Part shown: in pieces, positions 34,094-43,724 of the stretch
Layout of the letters: the number at the start of each line of letters is the position of its first letter
How positions within the stretch are numbered: the stretch's first letter is position 1
Assembly: GCF_000350225.1 (NCBI RefSeq)
Contig: NW_005179310.1
Span: 124,001-188,000 of the forward strand
Origin: Chondrus crispus
Taxonomy: Eukaryota; Rhodophyta; Florideophyceae; Gigartinales; Gigartinaceae
Length of the DNA stretch: 64,000 nt
Reading direction: 5' to 3'
Translations under genes and position numbers: made by a program
Notes under the pieces: generated by a model
What the model was told of the DNA's origin: nothing
What the model saw: only the letters and a program-made list of their open reading frames with translations
The model's database searches: none

Positions 34094-34686
34094 TGTAGTA
34101 TAATCGCCCCCAACGAGGAGGGGGGTGAGTACTGACAGTTCGGAAAGACCCCGATCGGCGGGAAGACAGAAGCACGGCCCACCCACGGTACCGAGCACGG
34201 GCTTGACGTAGCGGTGGTAGAGCGGGATCGGGGAGGACGCGCGCACGCGCGAGCGGTTCTACGCCTCGACGCCCCGGAGCGGTACTGGGTGACGATCCAG
34301 TACCGACGGGCGGAGGCGGAGCCGGCTCGTGGGCGTGCTACGCGCGTCCTCAACCCGCGCGCGGTGCTACTTCTAGGTAAAACGGACGGAAGTACCTAAA
34401 AGTAAGCGGGCGGACCAAGGTGGAGGATGCTTGCCCAGTCCCTCCTTGTCGTCCTCCACCGCCGGCGGTCCGCTCATATTTAATGTACATTGTAGTCTAT
34501 CATAACTCTACAGTAGTGCCGGTCTACCGACACTGTAACGCTGTCAGCCGACGGGGATGACATTCCACGTGTAGTACGCGTCCCGTACACGCGGAGGGCT
34601 CGTGTGTGCGCGCATGGCTGTAAGGCTTGTCGCCTGACTGTCCCTGATCCGATCCTAATCTAATTTCCGTTTGGGGTTATACCACA
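34094..34686 (-). mobile_element. 5' LTR of element E
   Basis: 593 bp, TGTAGTATAA to TTATACCACA on the plus strand, followed by TSD TGGAG (34687-34691). Differs from the 3' LTR at about six sites. Confidence 0.93.
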
Positions 34687-34772
34687 TGGAGGGCAAGGTG
34701 TGGATAGTATGGAGGTACACCGCGCAGGCATGCATGCGCAGGCAAGTTTCTTTGGTATGACATGTAATGGCC

Positions 34773-34908
34773 GTCGCGCGACAAGATTTATAAAAGCTGT
34801 ACGGGTGGCCACCCATACTGGAACTAGATTAATTTTTGTTAATTTTTTAGAGGTTGATTCTAGTATGGGTGGCCACCCATACAGCTTTTGTAGATCTTGT
34901 CGGGCGAC
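34773..34908. mobile_element. 136-bp foldback MITE, copy 1
   Basis: Almost the whole length is one inverted repeat. It starts GTCGCGCGACAAGATTTATA, ends in the complement, and has a GGGTGGCCACCC motif near the centre of each arm and a short AT-rich loop. The first ten bases are themselves palindromic. Two further copies lie at 36457-36592 and 36650-36769. No clear target duplication. Confidence 0.8.
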
Positions 34909-34917
34909 AAACACATC

Positions 34918-35040
34918 ACACGTGTGGACGCAAATGCAATGTATTACACGTGTGGATCGATATGCAACGTTTTACACGTGGCGACCAAAATGCAATGTAT
35001 TACACGTGGTGACCAGAACGCAATGTTTTACACGTGGCGA
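34918..35040. repeat. 28-bp tandem repeat with CACGTG core
   Basis: Units start at 34918, 34946, 34974, 35002 and 35030 (partial). Each begins ACACGTG, giving five CACGTG E-box/G-box hexamers at 28-bp spacing. They lie about 70 bp upstream of the open reading frame at 35107. A regulatory role is possible but is inference. Confidence 0.85.
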
Positions 35041-35106
35041 CAAGCTGGTGGATGATGATTGGCCGATTATGACACGGAATCGTATAATATGTAATAGCCC
35101 TTTTTA

Positions 35107-36227
35107 ATGATGGATTTTCCCCTTTTGAGACAAGCCCTCAAATCCATGGCTTCAGTAGATTTTGAAATAACGGTAAAATGCTATGATGTGTACACGTGGC
35201 CAGGGAGACGCAAAGTTGGGAACATGAGCAAACCTCACACCACGATCTCTAGCTTTCCTAACATCATAGCAGACAACAACTTCCTCCTTCCCGTTTTGCT
35301 CCTGAAGCAAATGAGCCAAACCAGTGCTCACACAGAAACCCTGATTTGTCAAGTGGTTGCTCGGTCAGGATTTCGTCGAGGGGTGGAGGACGATTGTGAG
35401 GATGAGTCTGAAGACGAGGAGGGACCGTACGGAGCGGTGTGCCTGGAGGTGCTCGACGTGGACGGCCTGCTCGCGACGCTGGCGTCGGTGCCGGCCGCAG
35501 CAGCTGTGCCGGCCGTCGCGCTGGGGTGCCGGTGGGGTGTGGCGACGGAGGCGAGCGCGCGGATCGGGGAGACGTTGGACCGGATGGGGCTGCTGGAGCA
35601 GCGCGACGGCGGCTTCCAGCTGGGCGCACAAGTCCCGTCCGCGGCGGCTACGGCCGTGCAGCGGCGCGGGGGGCTTCCTGCAGGCGGCGCACGCGCGCGT
35701 GGTGGACGGGTATCACGCCCGGCTCGGGGCGGGGGCGGGGCGCAGCGAGAAGCGGGCGTGGTGGGCGGCGCCGGCGCCGGACGCGGAGTGCGCGGACGGG
35801 GGCAACTGGGGGCGCGAGCTGGCGTGGCAACTGGCGCTAGCCGGGCGGACGCGCGAGTTGTTCGCTGTGGTGTGCGAATACCGGGGGCTGGAGACGCGGG
35901 TGAGACGAGGCGTAGGCGGGCGGTCCGTGCGCAGTGTACGTGGGTTATGTGCGGCGGTTTCTGGCGGCCGCCCCAAGGTTCTCCAAGGCCCGGTACCGAG
36001 GGGGCGAGAGCGTCGAGGAGATGCGCGAGGGCATGGAGAGGGTGGCTGCCGCGGCGGAAAGGGCGGCGGCAGTCGTCGCAAAAAGGCCGGCGGAGCTCGC
36101 GTGGCAAATGTTCGGTAGGTTGGAGAGGTGGAGGGAGAGGGAAGTTGTGGTGAAGAGGTTTTTGGGCGGCATGGAGCGAAGGGCAGAGCGGCTGAGGCGG
36201 GAGGAGAAGGGCGGGCTGGACGTGTGA
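35107..36227 (+). pseudogene. Unknown GC-rich gene with shifting frames
   Basis: Protein-like sequence runs along the plus strand through three frames in turn. The first is DDCEDESEDEEGPYGAVCLE and on to about 35640. The second is FLQAAHARVVDGYHARLGAG and on to about 35900. The third is VGYVRRFLAAAPRFSKARYR to the stop at 36227, ending in an Arg/Glu-rich helix (RLERWREREVVVKRFLGGM). Composition jumps from AT-rich at the start to about 70% GC. I do not recognise the family. The two shifts may be true frameshifts or sequencing errors in a high-GC stretch. The strongly biased 298-codon frame on the opposite strand is a GC shadow. Confidence 0.45.
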
Positions 36228-36456
36228 CGGGGAAGTTGGGAACAATGTCTGGGAAGGGTGCTGACGGAAGGTGATGGAAAATAAGCTAAGCTTTTAGTCA
36301 GAGCTTGATGGAGCCCCGTCTTATTTGTTTCACTGTTTTGAAACAAGCTGGAATTCTAACATTTTTGTCAGGGTAATTAAACAGCACTCAGGCTCACTTC
36401 TTGTCCTATTTCAAAAATAAGCACTATTTTCCCTTAGTTAAATAGGGCTAATGGCT

Positions 36457-36592
36457 GTCGCGCGACAAGATTTATAAAAGCTGTATGGGTGGCCAGCCAT
36501 ACTGGAACTAGATTAAGTTTTGTTAATTTTTTAGAGGTTGATTCTAGTATGGGTAGCCAGCCATACAGCTTTTGTAGATCTTATCGCGCGAC
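36457..36592. mobile_element. 136-bp foldback MITE, copy 2
   Basis: The same inverted repeat as at 34773-34908, with GGGTGGCCAGCC in the arms and an identical length of 136 bp. Confidence 0.8.
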
Positions 36593-36649
36593 AAACACGG
36601 AATGTAGTACACGTGTGGACCACGTGTATGACATTGCATTGTCGCCGCT

Positions 36650-36769
36650 GTCGCGCGACAAGATTTACAAATGCTGTATGGGTGGCCAGGCATACTAGAA
36701 ATAAGTTATTTTGGGGATTATTTTGGAGGTTGATTCTTGTGGCCAGCCATACTGCAACAAAATGTCGAC
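36650..36769. mobile_element. Foldback MITE, copy 3 (degraded)
   Basis: The left arm GTCGCGCGACAAGATTTACA is clear. The right arm has lost its outer part and ends near 36769. The following 330 bp are AT-rich with no gene. Confidence 0.65.
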
Positions 36770-37112
36770 ATTTTCTATTTATTTACAATTTTCTTTTCAA
36801 TTACGAAATATGTTTTCATTCTCATTTTCAATTTCGAAATGCAACAAATAATTATATGTAAATATAATTCCATTCTTTTCAAAATTTAGGGGGGCAGTAA
36901 AAGTAGATGAGTGCATTGGTGCCTGCAACTCATACCAACTATTTGGTTCCGTGGTCTAACTAGTCATCTTACTGCCATTGGTCTAATTGTTTGAGAAAAT
37001 TAACGGCGGCACGATAGTGACTACGTAACCATCACCTCCTTTACAATTCCATAATGCCTAGCTGGACTATAAATGGAGTGCATACCACCGATTACAGAAA
37101 TGGTTGGATAAA

Positions 37113-37360
37113 CCTCTCTCTCTCTCTGTCTCTCTCTGTCTCTCTCTGTCTCTCTCTGTCTCTCTTTCTGTCTCTCTCTATGTGTATACCCATCTCTCTA
37201 TGTGTCTGTCCAATTCTTTATGTATGTGACCATCTATCTATGTGTGTGTCCATCTCTCTATATTTGTGTCCATCTCTCTTCCTTTGTATCCCTCTCTCTG
37301 TCTCTATCCCTCCCTCTCCGCCTCTCTGGCTGCATCTCCTCTTCTCTCTATCTCTTTATG
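37113..37360. repeat. Pyrimidine-rich (CTCTCTGT)n microsatellite
   Basis: A (TCTCTCTG)n core at 37113-37175 grades into CT-rich and TGTGTCCATCTCTCTA-type repeats up to about 37360. The 107-codon frame across it is low complexity. Confidence 0.9.
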
Positions 37361-37577
37361 TAAACAAGTGTCTTTAAAACGTTTTTAGGGTTTCCTTCCC
37401 TATACTCTATATTGTAGTCCCATTTTCTCTGCAGTATTCGTGACGGTGCGTTGTTGTCGTACGAGAGCGACGCTTTTTCAGTGACTGGGGCGGACACGAA
37501 TTGTCGGCACTTATAAATACTTGTTTGTCTATGAGAGGTGGACGTTGAAAAAGGTGGTTGTGAAGTGGGTTGCGTCC

Positions 37578-38280
37578 TGTGATCAGTGGGGAGCTGTGAT
37601 CAGTGGCTACTGATCACAGGCCGGCAAGAGGTGTCGTACGACATCGTCATTGCTGTAAAAAATTTGCGTACTTCTCGAAACACACTTGTCTTCATGACCC
37701 TGCTGCATATTTGCATCATTTTTGAACAAACGTATACGTGTCCCTCGCTGTACTTTTTGCATCCTGTGCAAATGCATTATTTACGTATTTTAATTAGTTC
37801 TCACTCTCCTTTGGCGTCGTGTGATCAGCCGCCGCTGATCACATGCCTGGGAGGGGTGCCGTACGACACTATGTATCATTTCCCACCAAAATTTATAATC
37901 ACAATTCAATACCATCCAAATTTTGCAAATTTTACAGCAAGGACGGTGACGGACGGCACCCCTCGCCGGCCTGCGATCAGTGGCAACTGATCACAGCTCC
38001 CGCCAAAATTGGCAACCTAATTTTTGCAGATTTTACAGCAAGGACGGTGACTGACGGCATCCCTCGCCGGCCTGTGATCAGTGGCGACTGATCACAGCTC
38101 CCAAATGTCAAAATTTGCACCCCAAATTTTGCAAATGTTTACAGCAATGACTATGTCGGACCGCATTCTTCGCCGGCCTGTGATCAGTCGCCACTGATAT
38201 CAGAACGCATCCGGTTCAAATACGTAAACATTGCCTTTAAATCCGATTCAAATTTATACAGCAAGGACTGTGTCGCGCGA
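37578..38280. repeat. Array of TGATCAGTGGC-type palindromic units
   Basis: At least five copies of a palindrome of the form GATCAGTGGC-n-ACTGATC occur, each with GGCCGGC and a flanking ACAGCAAGG or GTCGTACGAC block. Copies near 37970, 38070 and 38180 are in one orientation at about 100-bp spacing. Those near 37610 and 37830 are in the other, so the array is arranged head to head. It could be a foldback transposon expanded in tandem. No coding is apparent; the 123-codon minus frame at 38184-38555 is unsupported. Sequence to 38890 holds nothing I recognise. Confidence 0.7.
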
Positions 38281-38892
38281 CGCAGGAAGTATTGGGACAT
38301 TTTCTCCCTTTTAGAAACCAGCGGCCGTCGAGAACGCCGAGCCGAAACCCAACCCCGGCCTTCCCCAGAACGTGCATATGCGGAAGTGCCATCATTAAGC
38401 GAACGCAATCTTCGGGCTATTTTTAAACCAAGGTAATCGCGGGCTCCAGGCAGCCGACCCATTGCTTTCTCAATATCCCCACCTTTTCCAACCTTAGCCC
38501 GAAAAATGGAAAGTGATGCGCAACGCGCTGTGGCATGAAGTTCAGGTAACGCCATTTTCCCTCTACACCGGAATTACCATCATTACAACAACGGTGCCTC
38601 TGCACCCCGCATCCTTAGGACGCGATCCTAGGGCATTATAATGTATATTGCAAGCTTGTGTTGCTCGAGCGCGTTCAACAGGCGGGAGGATTTTGACGAA
38701 TATTCGTGTTCACTTATAGTCCTCAAACGCAATATAGTTCGTTTACATACTGCAGTTTCATATGACTAATGCAATGATTTGATATTCGTTTCTTTTTTCG
38801 GCGTCTGTAGGGTTCACTAGTACCACTTGTACACACCGTGCCTGGCCTTATTCCACGGTCACTCATTCTGAGGGTGAGTTTTCTCCCTCCTT

Positions 38893-39066
38893 GATATAAA
38901 GACCGGTACGGACACGTAGGTTCCGTACGTCACCGTGTGTAAAATCTGGCTTGACGCCCAATTCTAAATGGTCCCGAGCTCTTCTTCTGATTACCGCTCA
39001 ACTGATTCTAGTGGTGACAGTGATTCACAGAGGAAGGGCATTGATGAGGACGACATCCAAGAGTAG
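38893..39066 (+). promoter_or_regulatory. Possible TATA box and short first ORF
   Basis: GATATAAAGACC (38893-38904) lies about 70 bp before an ATG at 38968. That ATG opens a 32-codon acidic Ser-rich frame (MVPSSSSDYRSTDSSGDSDS) ending in TAG at 39064, next to a GTACTG that could be a splice donor. It may be the first exon or a leader ORF of the gene at 39522. Confidence 0.35.
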
Positions 39067-39521
39067 GTACTGGGTAATTCATACTTTCAATAGCGAGACC
39101 AGTATCATCATCACTCTGTAGTGACACTTCTATCTTCATTGCACAATTAAATCTAAAGCAACTATGATTAAAAGAACAGTAATTCAATGACACATGACTG
39201 ACTTTCAAAGCAGTCCGGACTGGATGATGTCGGTACCTTTGGAGCCCATACCCAGCTGTTCACTTGCACGTCTAAGTCCCATGGTATTTAGATGCTGCAC
39301 AGAGCCGTGCATCTTTAAAGGTGACCGTTACAAAAATATCGATTTCACAAAAACACATATGTCTATATACTGACTACGTTCCAATGGTTACCCCAGCTCT
39401 TTATTCTTAGGTATACAATTCAAACAGAGGGGTTTCGACTATCCGTATCAAACGGAAATTCGCAGAGAACGAAACTATCCACTGGTTGACAATGGTATCA
39501 GACCTTTTCAATAGCCTCTAG

Positions 39522-40619
39522 TTCGGGAGTGATATAGAGGTCTACTATACCTTGGAGAATGAAGAAGAAAGCAAGGCATGGTTCCCAGCAACAGCCATTA
39601 GTCTCAACTACCTTCATGATGATCGTCGAGAGGTGCTCAAAGGGACCATTCAATACAAGGCAGCGTTTGGATTCAGGGCATGTAAAAGCAAGGTTACTTT
39701 CAAGGAGGGAAACGAGTTTGTACAAGATGGACAAAAGTTTACCTGGAGACTCAAAGATACATCCGTGCGATCGGATAACACCGCAAGCTCAGACGTGGCA
39801 AGCGCATCGATGGATGCAGATGATATGGACTATGCTCCAGGTAGTGCCATGGTAGAAAAATGCAGGAAGGTTAACCATACGACGACTGTCTCACTTGACC
39901 AGAGTACAATCAAAGATACACGCAAGGTAGATGCCCTTTCCAGACGCCTTCAGTATCTTGAGGAAGTGGTGAAAGGACAGCAATCCTCGATTACGACTGC
40001 ACTATGGACTCAGAATCCGCTCCTCATTTCTGATGCAGGCTCCAATATTCCTCTTAAGTTTATTTCGTTGCGTCTAGAGCATTGGTTACTCAAGACACCG
40101 ACACGTCCTACCCCAGTTGAAAGAACCCGTGGGACGAAGTGGTTTGTACAAGACTTATTTAAGGCGCGAGCAGACTGCACATTGCTCCAGTTTGATTCTA
40201 TATCCGAAAGAGTCAAAGCTCAGCTACGAACAAAGGTTTCTATTCTTCTGGAAGATTATATGTGCAGGAAAACAGTTGTGAAGGAGACGAGTATATACTT
40301 CAGGAGCTTCCTAGACTTGTCAGAAGCACTCGGACCAGCATCACGGCAAGTTGTCAGAGACGTGATCATCGCAAAAAGGCTGGAAAAAGGTACCGACAAT
40401 TATGTATCTGCCAGAGTGATAGGCTGTATGGCCGGTCCCAACACCGAATCTCTTTCTGACCCGTGCTATATGACAATTGGAGATTCTCTTGCTGTTATAA
40501 GGGATGACGAGGATGAACAACGGCACGTTGTATTTCGTCGGGATTGCACTTGGGATTCCATAGAGCAGACCTACTCCTATCCACTGGAAGACATAAGACA
40601 ATCAGAGCTTAACTTCTAA
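39522..40619 (+). CDS. Unknown protein with Tudor/Agenet-like N-terminus
   Basis: The frame is entered at a good splice acceptor (pyrimidine run, then CCTCTAG at 39515-39521). It has no early ATG, so upstream exons are missing or lie near 38968. The beginning FGSDIEVYYTLENEEESKAW followed by FPATAISL resembles the Tudor/Agenet strand pattern of chromatin readers; this is a weak match. Next come an acidic Ser/Asp stretch, a short coiled coil (RKVDALSRRLQYLEEVVKGQ) and a helical C-terminal domain without a name (KWFVQDLFKARADCTLLQFD). It ends with TAA at 40617. The same frame stays open beyond the stop for 80 more codons to 40859. Confidence 0.55.
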   Translation, partial: FGSDIEVYYTLENEEESKAWFPATAISLNYLHDDRREVLKGTIQYKAAFGFRACKSKVTFKEGNEFVQDGQKFTWRLKDTSVRSDNTASSDVASASMDADDMDYAPGSAMVEKCRKVNHTTTVSLDQSTIKDTRKVDALSRRLQYLEEVVKGQQSSITTALWTQNPLLISDAGSNIPLKFISLRLEHWLLKTPTRPTPVERTRGTKWFVQDLFKARADCTLLQFDSISERVKAQLRTKVSILLEDYMCRKTVVKETSIYFRSFLDLSEALGPASRQVVRDVIIAKRLEKGTDNYVSARVIGCMAGPNTESLSDPCYMTIGDSLAVIRDDEDEQRHVVFRRDCTWDSIEQTYSYPLEDIRQSELNF

Positions 40620-40859
40620 GAACGCAGTTGCAAGGTAATGAGTGGTGAAAACGTGGTCAGCGGACCATTAGACCGGAAAGAGTCGTTCTACCTGCGATGG
40701 AATCTTCAATCCAATCCTTGTCAATCTATATTTGCTGATGTAAATCGCAGCGACGTACTAGGAGTACTTCAAGTGCACGTCCCATTCATCTCTATCAAAG
40801 GGTCTGCCCATGTGAAGCAATTCATCAATGTTGCAAAAGTTCTGGGCCTCTTTAAGTAA
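40620..40859 (+). other. Open extension in the frame of the preceding gene
   Basis: After the TAA at 40617 the frame continues protein-like (VMSGENVVSGPLDRKESFYL, VPFISIKGSAHVKQF) to a stop at 40857. It is either a former C-terminus cut off by a recent stop, a read-through extension or a separate exon. Confidence 0.4.
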
Positions 40860-40952
40860 ACTCAATTCATTCATGCTACAGCAGTCTCCCGCTTTACTCA
40901 TTTATCACTTTTGTGAAGTAAGAAGTTTCACTATCACATCAAATACGACCCC

Positions 40953-43262
40953 TTATAAATTGAAGTCGTGGACCATGACCACATCGTCATCGTCTTCGAC
41001 TTGATCCGCCTGGATTTCATCCTCACCATCCACCACGCTCAGATCATCATTATCCTCGTGATGTGAACCTGATCGGACCGGGGGATCGTGCACGGAGTTG
41101 TACATATCCACGGACATCACTAGCTTCTCCTTCAAAATACTGGACAGTTGCTGTGGAAGCTCACCCCGCTTTTCTCCCTTTCCTTCAGTCAAAAGATCTG
41201 AGTAGAGCGATCTCAGTCGCGACCGACATGATTCATTGTGCTGATCCTGGCCATCCACTTCATGTAATATCTGCTCGTTTCGAGAAGATGCACCTCTCAC
41301 CTCGATCACCTTCATCAGCATGACCTCCCGGAACAGGACAGCAGTCATGTAAATCACACGAAAGGATTCCTTGGATATTGAATAGAGGTCTTCATCACTG
41401 CCACACCTGGTAAAAGCCACCAAGAACTTCAAGGCGACGTGCATGGCATTGAGTCGGATAACAATTTTTCGAGTCTCCTTCCTTCCATCCTTGTCTTTCG
41501 TCTCAACGTCATACGTAGTGATAAATATGAAGGGATCGCTTTCAGAAATCAGCTTCTTTCATGCTATCAAATTCAGGGGGTTCACCTCAGCGACCGACTT
41601 CATAGCACTACGACAGGTTCCGTCCGGGATATCTTGAAGTTTCATGTTCGGGTGGGGCGGATTCTCATACTTGAATGAGACTCCCACTTCACTTTGGAAA
41701 ACATATGAAAAGTTTTGAAAGAAGGACTTCCGCCCAAGCTCCCTGGACTTGTTTAGAAATTGATTACCCATCTTGAAAACGCGGCGAACGATCTCAACCC
41801 TAATGTCCTCGTCCTTGATGATTCCTAATGGTTCATCTCCCCCCATCTTATCGCTTCGAAGCCGAGCCACACGCCGGGCCTTCTTGATGGCCGTTGAAGC
41901 AAATTCTTCGTTGAAGAAAGACTCGACTGCGCTCATCCTTATGTAGCTCGGCCGCAGCCAAAAAGGTTTCTCAGCGGTCTTCAGCTTCTGGCGGATGTTG
42001 GGATGTACCATTTTGAGTGACTTCATCCCAATACTCGGGTTGTTCATTGCATTTGCAATCAAGCTCTTCCCCCAAGCCTTTCGTAGGACCAGATATTGAC
42101 GAGCTTGCTTCGTACCCAGCAGCTCTTCGGTTTTCTCCTCGCTTGGGTCCCTTTTCCACAGAAGGACCTCGACAAGTAAAAGTCCGAACCCCAACACTTT
42201 GCAACTATTGACGTCCAATTGAAGCTTGGAAAATTGTGTGTCACGACTCACACCCTCTAAGGATTCAGTCGCTTCCTTTCTCTGAGGAAGAACTCTCATG
42301 ATGCAATTTTTCAACGCTGTTGTGAAGATAATGCACATGAATTTCCCTGCGAAGATTTCCTCCATAGGCCTAAGGAGGTCGATTAAAGAGGCTTTCTCGG
42401 CTGCTTTTCCTGTCTTCGGCAGGGCGGAATTCAGAAGAACAATGTTGACGGCGCCCTGGCAGCGTGATAACGTCCGCTCTAAGGTTGAGACAAGAGAAGA
42501 TACAGCCTTGATTGCACCCAGAATTTCCTTTTTTGCAATGGCGAACTACTTCTCCAAACGAGCATGCAGTTCCCGCATGACTCGAAGTACTCCGTTGTTA
42601 GAGTCTTCCTCAAGTGCTTGAGCCAAATGGGGGCCCCGTGGCTGACCCGGCAAGGAACCTGCCATGCACTCACGACGCGTGGGAACGACGACGACTTCCA
42701 CAACTTGAGTTTCGGCGGCCCCGTCCATCTCTGCTGCACTAGCCTGCACACTCTCGTCGACGTTCTCCTCTGGCTCGCGTTCATGGAGCTCGAACAACTG
42801 ACGGTTCGCCCGTTTGCGTTCTGGGTGTTCATCTTCCTCGCCTTGATCTCCATCCCCGAACAAAAGGGAAAAGTCTTCACCCGGAGACGAACCGATGGCG
42901 CGCTTGCGCTTTTCCGCACGCGGAGATGCTGCATCAGACGGACCACTTCCCTGACTTCGAACGGGAAGCGAGCACGTGTCAGATGGTGGACTGCCTTGGG
43001 GTGTCCTGACTGTATTGCTTGAAACCCGCCTGGATTTCTGCCCAGCCGCTGCGGGAGTAGCTTTGGCCGCAACACGAGGAGATGACCGGCATTCCGCGGG
43101 GACCTGAGCCCCAGGCGCTTGGCTGTTAGACTTCCGAGATGTCAGAGGTGCCTTCTGCTGAGACAAGTGGCCTCGCTGATTGCCTGAGGCAGCGGGTTTC
43201 ATGGCTGCAGAACGCGAATGAGCACGCCCTGCCTTCTTCCCAGACCTTTTTCGCGGGGTCAT
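40953..43262 (-). pseudogene. Unknown 770-codon gene with two in-frame stops
   Basis: From ATG at 43262 (MTPRKRSGKKAGRAHSRSAA) to the stop at 40953 a single minus frame is open except for TAG at 42546-42548 and TGA at 41559-41561. Residues 1-200 are basic and low complexity with nuclear-localisation-like runs, then acidic. The middle is helical (KEILGAIKAVSSLVSTLERT, AWGKSLIANAMNNPS, RVEIVRRVFKMGNQFLNKSR). The end is strongly acidic (QVEDDDDVVMVHDFNL). Protein-like sequence continues straight across both stops without a frame change. No family is recognised. It lies tail to tail with the plus-strand gene at 39522-40859, 94 bp away, which has a similar single stop. I read it as a recently inactivated host gene; read-through or misassembly are alternatives. 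Confidence 0.55.
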
Positions 43263-43724
43263 TGAGCCGCAGTAGGAACACAGGATACGCAAAGTCGGGA
43301 AGAAAAGGAAAAATGATGGGAAGAGGACTCAATCAGTTGAGAAAACGTGAAAAAGGTGGAAGCACGTCTTTGGTACTAGCGCGGGTTAGGCATGAGCTTA
43401 TTCTGGTACGAGCACGTGAAGGTTAAAGACATCACGGGCAAGCGCTGGTTTGGTAGGCAGCAGAATAGCACATCACTTTGCTACATCGACGTATCAAAAA
43501 AACATTTCCGTTACAACTATGGTACTCCAGCAAAAATTCTGGTCCAATCACTGGCCGGAACCAGAAACGCCCCTCATCCCCGTGCTGAATGGGAAGGGCC
43601 AAAAAAGCTGGCAAAATATGGCTGCCCGCGAACTAATGACCCATGGGCCACCGTTCATTGCTGGCAAAAATCCAGCATTTTTTGCCCCCAAAATAGCAAC
43701 ATCATTGCTTTTATTAAATTTATC

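Larger units (their letters stand above)
20377..34686 (-). mobile_element. Complete 14.3-kb Ty3/gypsy chromovirus (element E)
   Basis: Two LTRs of 593 bp (20377-20969 and 34094-34686) differ at about six positions (about 1%). They are flanked by the same 5-bp target duplication TGGAG (20372-20376 and 34687-34691). Reading leftward from the 5' LTR at 34094-34686: primer site, gag (31456-34016), pol with protease, reverse transcriptase, RNase H, integrase and chromodomain (26756-31309), a polypurine-like tract, 5.7 kb of cargo, the functional polypurine tract, and the 3' LTR. The extra length against the usual 5-9 kb of the family comes from the cargo (20983-26742), which holds a 66-bp array and an antisense reading frame. 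The element looks nearly whole, with about one or two breaks in its coding frames, and is young by LTR divergence. Confidence 0.93.

Noticed and set aside
20377-34686. Element E as two unrelated solo LTRs
   Set aside because: Identical 5-bp flanks, primer site, polypurine tract and gag-pol in consistent orientation between them show one element.
35349-36245. 298-codon minus-strand frame
   Set aside because: Pro/Ala/Arg low complexity and antisense to protein-like plus-strand sequence; a GC shadow.
38184-38555. 123-codon minus frame
   Set aside because: It overlaps the palindromic array and shows no domain or context support.
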